Shown here in pieces: positions 58,281 to 64,000 of a DNA stretch of 64,000 bases (positions are counted from its first letter, which is position 1; every line of letters starts with the position of its first letter). The stretch lies in assembly GCF_964253915.1 (NCBI RefSeq), contig NZ_CAXUSG020000018.1, forward strand, positions 18,424 to 82,423, in the 5' to 3' direction. Source of the stretch: Metarhizobium sp964253915. GTDB taxonomy: Bacteria > Pseudomonadota > Alphaproteobacteria > Rhizobiales > Rhizobiaceae. The notes beneath the pieces were generated by a model, which did not search any database, was not told the DNA's origin, and was given only the letters and a program-made list of their open reading frames with translations. The position numbers were made by a program, and so were the translations under genes.

Positions 58281-59645
58281 GTGACTAATCCAGCCGTGAG
58301 GCTTTCTCAGTTGCACGCTTGGCGTCATGAAGCCGAATTGCGCGGTTTACAGCCTCGGCTTGACGCTTACTGGGCGGTCGATAGCAATAGGCCGGACGGT
58401 ACCGACGCAGAGCGGGAAAGCTATTACCGGCAGGTGGTGGCGCCTCACGAAGACGCCTTTCTCGCAGAGTTCCCTCACGGCGTGCCGGAAAGAACAGCCT
58501 GGGAGGTTATCTTGCGCGAGGGTAACTGGCGTTCCGTGCTCAGAAGCTGGCGCCACGATGGGCAACAGATATTTGAGTTTGCCCCCGACTTGTTGGCAAT
58601 GCTTGCCGATACGGACGTGGATGAGTTGCCCGTCCAGAACCTGCGGATGCCGTACAACACATTCTATGTTGCTCTCACACCGGGACATTTTCTGCCCGAC
58701 TACAATCGCGATTGGGTAGTCGATGGATTCTATGTCACCGCTGAAACCTGCCTGGTTGACTCTCTCCGGTTGATCCCCCGCCCTCCGAACGAACTGATCG
58801 CTGAGCAGAGAAAACAATGGGCGGATCTTGAGCGAATCCCAGGCGCTCTGGACAGCCTGCGCAAGGGCTCCGAAAGTTTTGCAAGCTTTGACAGTTACAT
58901 TGCGAAGCTACTGGCTGACAATTCGGCCGCCCAACAGCTTTATGACCGATACCTGCTAGATCCCGATGCGGTGATGGATGAAATAGCAGCCAAGGTGGAT
59001 ATCCGCGGTTCGGGCGAGTGGCGCTCATACTTGATGTTCAGCGTGGATTTCACTTTCCGTCGGCGTGATCATGCTCCGACATCGCTTTCATTGACCGAAC
59101 TTTTGGGCCAGCCAACACTCCGTGCGTATTACGATTTTGTCTCGCACCGCAATACGGTTGCAGATGGCATCGAGCGTGGTCGCCGCTCGGCCATTCCAAT
59201 GGATACCTTTCGAGAAGAGGATGGGCATCCTGATGATCTTCACAACGTGATTTCCGACCCGACGGTTCTGGAGGAGGTCACGCGACTGGTGTTCAACCTC
59301 GTCTGCTATTTGAATTATCCCGATCGCGATCAGGAAAAACGACTAAGCGATCCGCGGGTCCATGAAAAGGTAAGGCGGGCCAAAGGCAAAGCAAGAAAAT
59401 TGGCCGAAGCGCGAGCACGCCAGGATGGTTGTCGCTGGATCAATTTCTGCGGCTATCGAACTTCATTCGACAAGCGAAAGATGCTCGGCGGGACAGCCGT
59501 TGGCCATTGGCGGCGGGGACACTGGCGGAATCAACGGTTTGGGAAAGCGCTGGCAGAAAGCAGGTTGCTTTGGATTCGGCCAACGATGGTCGGGGCTGAC
59601 AAGGACATCATTGATGGCCGTCCGACCGTTTACGGGGCGTCCTAG
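58281..59645 (+). CDS. AcrVA2-like protein
   Basis: A 454-residue plus-strand protein. I know no confident domain for the N-terminal 300 residues. The C-terminus has VGHWRRGHWRNQRFGKALAESRLLWIRPTMVGAD, a motif I associate with the AcrVA2 anti-CRISPR family and many plasmid or phage relatives. AcrVA2 of Moraxella lowers Cas12a production by targeting its mRNA; whether this distant relative does so is unknown. The start is uncertain: a GTG at 58281 or 58296 after a GGGGGGAG ribosome binding site fits better than the TTG at 58269. Confidence 0.6.
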   Translation: MTNPAVRLSQLHAWRHEAELRGLQPRLDAYWAVDSNRPDGTDAERESYYRQVVAPHEDAFLAEFPHGVPERTAWEVILREGNWRSVLRSWRHDGQQIFEFAPDLLAMLADTDVDELPVQNLRMPYNTFYVALTPGHFLPDYNRDWVVDGFYVTAETCLVDSLRLIPRPPNELIAEQRKQWADLERIPGALDSLRKGSESFASFDSYIAKLLADNSAAQQLYDRYLLDPDAVMDEIAAKVDIRGSGEWRSYLMFSVDFTFRRRDHAPTSLSLTELLGQPTLRAYYDFVSHRNTVADGIERGRRSAIPMDTFREEDGHPDDLHNVISDPTVLEEVTRLVFNLVCYLNYPDRDQEKRLSDPRVHEKVRRAKGKARKLAEARARQDGCRWINFCGYRTSFDKRKMLGGTAVGHWRRGHWRNQRFGKALAESRLLWIRPTMVGADKDIIDGRPTVYGAS

Positions 59646-59814
59646 TAGCCTGCGGCTCAGTCCCTTAGTGGTGGCCTTTTGCTGTGTAAGGCCGATCGGG
59701 TCTGGAGCTGTTCGGACGCCTCGGCAAGCACCGCGAGGAGAGGTTTGTTAGTTCAATCGCCTTGCACCGGAATGCAATAATTAGAATGCGGTTTGATGGG
59801 GATGATTTGTCGCG

Positions 59815-61092
59815 ATGGCTGGGAAGCAATTCAAGAGGACACTTAAACGAGCCATCGATCTGGAGACGATGCTTACGATTTCAAGCGATGCCTTGATGGG
59901 GATGCCCAAAGACGACTACCAGATTGTCAGGCGGCTTGCGACCAGAGCCCGGCTGGATCGTCGACCGCGTTACGTTTGTGGCTTATGCGGGCATGCGGTC
60001 TACGCTCCGCGTGAAGGTCGAACCGGACAGCCTTATTGGAAGCATCATCCGGGCGCTCCTGAGGACTGCTTATGGTGGACCGGGATGCCCTCCGGCGTGG
60101 ACGTAGTCAGTGCGCAGCAGTTTGACGGCGCTCAAGAAAGTCCGTTGCATGCGAAGATCAAAAACATTGTTGGTGAACTCCTCACGGCGGATCGCCGGAC
60201 CAAGCCGGAAAGCGTAATTATCGATGCATATCTCATCAGCGAAGGGGGCCGCCGGCGCCCCGATGTGCGTGCAGTTTATGATGAAGCGCCAGTTGTCGTC
60301 GAAGTTCAGCTTGCGACAACCCAGATTCCGATCATCATCCAACGCGAAGATTTCTATGACAGCGAGGCGTATCGGCTCCTGTGGCTGACCTGGAATTTTG
60401 AGCCGCCTCCGACAAACGGACGGCTTCTCAGTTCATTCGAAGACATTTTCTATTCGCATAATAAGAACCTGTTCTCGATGGACAACGAGACCGTTCAGCT
60501 CTCACGGCAGCGGAACGAGGTCATTCTTCGTGCTTTCTGGGTCAGGGAGAACCTGTGGCATTCCAAGCTCGTCGGTCTTCATGAATTGAATTGGCTTTCG
60601 AGTGGCCGCGCTTTTGCTGTGGCGCCTGAGCCTCATTGGCACGAGGACTTCCTGGCACGTTGGCGTGCGGCAACTGGCGAGCATGGTACTCAGAGGCCGG
60701 AACGAGGGGAGCTTCTTGCGGAGCTGGCTTACAAGCTATCGCTCATCGATGTCGACGACCGCACACTCGAGGAGGGCGATATCGACTCCTTGATCAACTG
60801 CTTGCTCTCCTTGCTTGACGGCCACCCGGTAGGGTCGCGCCAGAAGAATCTCGTGGAGGTGTTGAACACATTTCTTAACGTAGAGCGGCGGCATCGCTTT
60901 GCGCGCCTCATCCGTCGATTCGCTGAGCTTGCAGGCAGGAAAGACACTTTGGAAACAAAGAGCGTTCAGAGCAAGGTGGCGATTGCGCTCAAGGCGGAGC
61001 AAGACGATCCACAGAGCTTGACGGGGCGTATTGCTCTAACGCTCTTTCCAGAAGCGTTCGCTTCGAGGCATAAAGTAACGGATCGAAGGTGA
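59815..61092 (+). CDS. CoiA-like nuclease-domain protein (DUF6035 type)
   Basis: A 425-residue protein. Residues 50-90 hold a zinc-finger-like segment, RYVCGLCGHAVY with Cys55 and Cys58, and WKHHPGAPEDC to Cys85. Residues 105-180 look like a restriction-endonuclease-fold core: ESPLHAKIKNIV, RRPDVRAVY (Asp150), VVVEVQLATTQ (Glu163, Gln165) and IIIQREDFY. This is a PD-(D/E)XK variant with ExQ, as in CoiA-like proteins. It probably cuts or binds DNA. Its stop overlaps the start of the next gene by 4 bp (GTGA), so they are translated together. Confidence 0.78.
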   Translation: MAGKQFKRTLKRAIDLETMLTISSDALMGMPKDDYQIVRRLATRARLDRRPRYVCGLCGHAVYAPREGRTGQPYWKHHPGAPEDCLWWTGMPSGVDVVSAQQFDGAQESPLHAKIKNIVGELLTADRRTKPESVIIDAYLISEGGRRRPDVRAVYDEAPVVVEVQLATTQIPIIIQREDFYDSEAYRLLWLTWNFEPPPTNGRLLSSFEDIFYSHNKNLFSMDNETVQLSRQRNEVILRAFWVRENLWHSKLVGLHELNWLSSGRAFAVAPEPHWHEDFLARWRAATGEHGTQRPERGELLAELAYKLSLIDVDDRTLEEGDIDSLINCLLSLLDGHPVGSRQKNLVEVLNTFLNVERRHRFARLIRRFAELAGRKDTLETKSVQSKVAIALKAEQDDPQSLTGRIALTLFPEAFASRHKVTDRR

Positions 61093-62477
61093 CTTCGATT
61101 CTATACGCAAAAGAGAGTATCGAAGTGTTATCTGATGAACGTCGCGGCCATGTATTTTTCGGTGAACAGCGTTTCGGCGCGGCGCTTCGGTTGATCAACA
61201 ATCGACTTCGTCTTGAAGTGTCCGATCCGGAAGGACATTTCCGAGATGTCATCCCGGATAAGTTAGATTTGATTCATTTTCGAACCAATAGCAGCTATTT
61301 TTCTTTGTTACACCTTCGTCGAATAAGCTCGAAAACTAGGCTCGGCGTTGGCGGGATGAGCATGTTCAGCGTGTCCTTTGCGCTGGAAGAGGCTCTATTT
61401 CCGGCACTGGATGATGTTCGTTCTGATTGCTGGTGCGTGTATGTCGAGGATGTCGCGAAGATTCACCACGTTACGGGCCTGCAGCACTCGATTATGCTGT
61501 TGCCGGACAATCGAATTGCATTGAATTGGGCCTTCAATCCAGCGAAGCCGATCGAACTCGATTGTTCTGAAGCGAAGCTCATAGTGGAGCTTGGCCAAGA
61601 CATGAAGACTAACGGTGACCTCGTTGGAGGCCCATCACTTGCTTTTAAGTATCCTGTCAAACTGCGCTTCGAGACGCCTGTCGATTTGGACACGGCGCTG
61701 AAAAAGATGAATCGGGTGAGGCAATTTTTTTCTCTGTTAATGGGGCGGATGTTAGGTATCAACGAGGCGTATCTCCGGCTGATCGAAGATGGTCGGCCCC
61801 ATGATGTCGGTATCCACGGTCTCCGCGCAACGCAGCTTTCTGATAAGCCAGCTAACAGGATCGTGAGTTTTGACGATCCTGTTGAGCTGGCGGCGCTTCT
61901 CGACCGTTGGCTGGTTCGAGCAGATGGACTGGCAGATGCAGTCAGTCTGCATTTCCAGGGTTTAGAGCAACGGGATCTGGAGCCAGCATTACGATTTCAG
62001 CTTTTTGTTCAAGCGATCGAGGCTGCTCATCGTCGGACAGCGCCTCTGTCAGCAAGCCCAATTGCCGCAGTACCTATCTTGGATACTCTCCGGACAGCGG
62101 GCATTTCCGACGATGTCGTTGATCGTGTTGGCGGCGTATTGGCTCATGCGCACGAGCCAGGGCTTCGCCAACGGCTAAAATACTACTGGGAGCTCTTCGC
62201 GGCAGAAATCAAGGTACTTCGCCCTGGCCTGAAACAGAAGGCGGCTATTTCGCAACTGGCTGCCACACGGAATTTTTACGCACACCGGACGGACAAGACC
62301 TCGCAGATTCTTGAAGGCGCAGATCTTTGGGATGCCACTGAGCTTATGAAGGCGATTTCCCATATGGCGATTTTGCGTGAGATTGAAGCGCAGACAGTTG
62401 GCATCGGTCAGTCCATGTTGGACAACATGTTTGTGCAGTTCGCAGAGCGAACGGATCGAATACCGGCTGGCGAATGA
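61089..62477 (+). CDS. ApeA-like HEPN protein
   Basis: A 462-residue protein similar in layout to ApeA. Residues 1-200 are a beta-rich region like the ApeA N-terminal domain. The C-terminal half is helical and contains the HEPN ribonuclease motif RNFYAH (Arg394, His399) within AATRNFYAHRTDKT. ApeA stops phage by HEPN-mediated abortive infection. The GTG start overlaps the upstream stop, and an HNH nuclease gene follows 37 bp downstream. RNase activity is inferred from the motif. Confidence 0.78.
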   Translation: MTSILYAKESIEVLSDERRGHVFFGEQRFGAALRLINNRLRLEVSDPEGHFRDVIPDKLDLIHFRTNSSYFSLLHLRRISSKTRLGVGGMSMFSVSFALEEALFPALDDVRSDCWCVYVEDVAKIHHVTGLQHSIMLLPDNRIALNWAFNPAKPIELDCSEAKLIVELGQDMKTNGDLVGGPSLAFKYPVKLRFETPVDLDTALKKMNRVRQFFSLLMGRMLGINEAYLRLIEDGRPHDVGIHGLRATQLSDKPANRIVSFDDPVELAALLDRWLVRADGLADAVSLHFQGLEQRDLEPALRFQLFVQAIEAAHRRTAPLSASPIAAVPILDTLRTAGISDDVVDRVGGVLAHAHEPGLRQRLKYYWELFAAEIKVLRPGLKQKAAISQLAATRNFYAHRTDKTSQILEGADLWDATELMKAISHMAILREIEAQTVGIGQSMLDNMFVQFAERTDRIPAGE

Positions 62478-62514
62478 ACGATTGCCTACGCGGGCGAATT
62501 GGAGAAGTAGGATT

Positions 62515-63573
62515 TTGAGCGAAGAGAAAGAGAATGCAAGTCCACAGAAGATTTGCCAAGGCTGTGGTGAGGCGCTGACTGGCGAGAATGACTCCGAGGC
62601 GCACATCATCCCGAATGCGCTTGGTGGTCGGCTCAAACCGAAAGGCATAATTTGCCAGACGTGCAACACCAAGCTCGACGCTTTGGCTGATAATGCGCTG
62701 GTCAAGGCGTTTGGGGATTGGCCGACGCTTCTCGATTTGCCGAGAGACCGTGGGAAGAATCCGCCTAAACTGATCGAAACCCGCAATGGCCGCCGCGTCC
62801 GATTGGAGCGGGATGGTAGCATGACGGCAGTAAATGTTGTTTATGACGTCACGCCTATTGCTGACGGACACGAAGTGCACATTTCGGCTGGCGACATGAC
62901 GACGTTCCGGCAGCTCTTGAGACGCGCGGAGAAAGAATTTCCTCAATTTGACGCAAACCAGGCTGAGCAGCATGCCCGCACGGTCGGGATTGAGGACGGC
63001 GACGAGTTAAGGATGGGTCTGGATTTCAGTCCGCAGGGTGTGTTCGGTGGTGTGACGACGGCTATTTGGTTGTATCTCATCCATACGACGGGCCGCGCCT
63101 TTATGGACTGGGAGCGTCTCGTAGCAGTGATCGGGGCCATGCAGAGTCATGGTGGGACGTTTCGATACATGGTTGAGGGTCTTCCCGGCCTGAAGGGGCC
63201 GGATATTCCTATTGGCCACAAAATCATCGTCCGTTCGGTGCCGATGAGCGGACAGTTGATCGCCTATGTCGAGATTTTGGGTGTTTTAAGAGTTGGTGGT
63301 CTGTTTGCCGATGCCAGAGGTCCGGTGGATTTGGTCGAACACATTTACGCCTACGATGTACTTGGCAAGCAGGACCGTAGCGACGAATTCACTATCGATG
63401 CCTCAGAGTTCGAGCGCCAGGATTGGAAGCAGACCGGTGTCGCGCCGACCGAGGGCGAACAGCTTCGGGCGTTGATGGCTGAAGCCATCCAAGCCACTTT
63501 CGAGACGCGGTATCGGAGCCGATTTGCAGAAGCAAGCAGCGGTCAGGAGGTCTTGGGCAAATCTGCGAAGTGA
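62515..63573 (+). CDS. HNH endonuclease domain protein
   Basis: A 352-residue protein read from a TTG start with GGAGAAG 7 nt before it; the open frame extends upstream but overlaps the HEPN gene. Residues 14-51 form a zinc-bound HNH_5 motif: CQGCG (Cys14, Cys17), SEAHIIPNALGG (His30, Asn34) and CQTCNTKL (Cys47, Cys50, Asn51). The remaining 300 residues are not recognised. HNH_5 proteins cleave DNA or act as effectors in defence systems. It is the last gene of the three-gene plus-strand operon. Confidence 0.82.
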   Translation: MSEEKENASPQKICQGCGEALTGENDSEAHIIPNALGGRLKPKGIICQTCNTKLDALADNALVKAFGDWPTLLDLPRDRGKNPPKLIETRNGRRVRLERDGSMTAVNVVYDVTPIADGHEVHISAGDMTTFRQLLRRAEKEFPQFDANQAEQHARTVGIEDGDELRMGLDFSPQGVFGGVTTAIWLYLIHTTGRAFMDWERLVAVIGAMQSHGGTFRYMVEGLPGLKGPDIPIGHKIIVRSVPMSGQLIAYVEILGVLRVGGLFADARGPVDLVEHIYAYDVLGKQDRSDEFTIDASEFERQDWKQTGVAPTEGEQLRALMAEAIQATFETRYRSRFAEASSGQEVLGKSAK

Positions 63574-63808
63574 TGTTGCCTCGGTTGCAGCAGCGGCGGC
63601 GGCGACCAGTCTGAAGCTGCCGCAGCTCGGCCTGAGCCTGGACAAGCGGAGGATCGTCGGATCCAAGATAGCTGAATCGATGGCGCCGGGGAAGCGAGCG
63701 TGCATTCGAGTAACGGTGAAGCAAGTCGGCTCTGATTAGTGCCCAACCTAGACAATGGAAAGACATTTAATATTATATAGATAGTGAGAATCCAGGTTAT
63801 TCGGTGGG
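63574..63808. other. 3' region after the HNH gene
   Basis: No supported gene. A 71-codon plus-strand frame overlaps the end of the HNH gene and is alanine-rich; it is probably chance. The sequence becomes AT-rich near 63760-63790. Confidence 0.4.
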
Positions 63809-63979
63809 CTACGCCGCTGTACGAAACAGGTCGCCATGGTTACCGGCCGCCATCTGTTCCAGCACGCGTAGGCAGGTCGATAGGAAATGCAAGTTGAGAT
63901 GGTTGCGTGCCCCCGCAACCAATCCTTTAGACAGATTATGAATGACTTGGCGGCCTCCTTCGCGAGGCTGAAGTCGTTT
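63809..63979 (-). pseudogene. possible gene remnant at the right edge
   Basis: A minus-strand frame of about 56 residues ending HNLSKGLVAGARNHLNLH then FLSTCLRVLEQMAAGNHGDLFRTAA. It reads like a genuine protein C-terminus. A stop codon lies just upstream in the same frame, and a neighbouring frame continues with YKNDFSLAKEAAKSF. A frameshifted or degraded gene entering from the right is likely; the family is not recognised. Confidence 0.3.
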
Positions 63980-64000
63980 TTATACCTCGCACGTTGAGGC

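Noticed and set aside
63524..63739. 71-codon plus-strand frame overlapping the HNH gene end
   Set aside because: Alanine-rich shadow without ribosome binding site or family match.

Overview
The window is a stretch of a large integrative and conjugative element (ICE) or ICE-like plasmid from an alphaproteobacterium, probably Hyphomicrobiales or a relative. The evidence is the high GC content, the gene order of the rlxS/traG/trb conjugation module, and companion families (DUF736, DUF2840, DUF2285, DUF2493, DUF2274, strawberry-notch protein, long ParB) that recur together in alphaproteobacterial ICEs. No integrase, att site, rRNA, tRNA or CRISPR array was seen, so the ends of the element lie outside the window. 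Nearly everything is on the minus strand. The exceptions are two cargo genes near 33 and 42 kb and a defence-like block at the right end.

Layout, left to right. 0-6.8 kb is cargo: a small multidrug resistance pump with a TetR regulator (cut by the window edge), then a complete phosphoketolase, MaoC-phosphotransacetylase and acetate kinase operon. Both transcription units carry the same 17-bp operator inside their predicted promoters. 6.85-16.45 kb is the mating-pair-formation operon trbBCDEJKLFGI plus a DUF2274 gene. 16.9-19.4 kb is a cargo insertion between trbB and copG: a decayed EamA transporter, an extra FabF-type ketosynthase and a MarR regulator. 19.95-31.3 kb is the DNA-processing and maintenance core: copG, traG, relaxase, lytic transglycosylase, DUF736, traF protease, DUF2840, an RHH protein, parA, a RepA-type initiator with internal iteron-like repeats and DnaA-like boxes, small regulators and ssb.

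31.9-50 kb is the accessory ICE backbone: DUF2493, toprim protein, 1450-residue strawberry-notch helicase/methylase, ArdB/KlcA antirestriction protein, several conserved hypotheticals and a 711-residue ParB. Cargo inserted here includes a GNAT enzyme, an MFS (DHA2) pump with divergent TetR, and a YjhX-YjhQ toxin-antitoxin pair. Several backbone genes share a GA-rich leader repeat just upstream of their starts and have their own terminators.

50-63.6 kb looks like a defence island. It has a Qnr-like pentapeptide protein and an SDR enzyme. A five-gene minus-strand run follows: DUF433/DUF5615 toxin-antitoxin, Abi-C-like protein, DUF2971 protein and a TrlF-type PHP-ATPase. A plus-strand run completes it: an AcrVA2-like protein, then a tight operon of a CoiA-like PD-(D/E)XK protein, an ApeA-like HEPN protein and an HNH nuclease. 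The last operon is the best candidate for an undescribed anti-phage system.

All functional statements come from motif and family recognition by eye; no database search was run.
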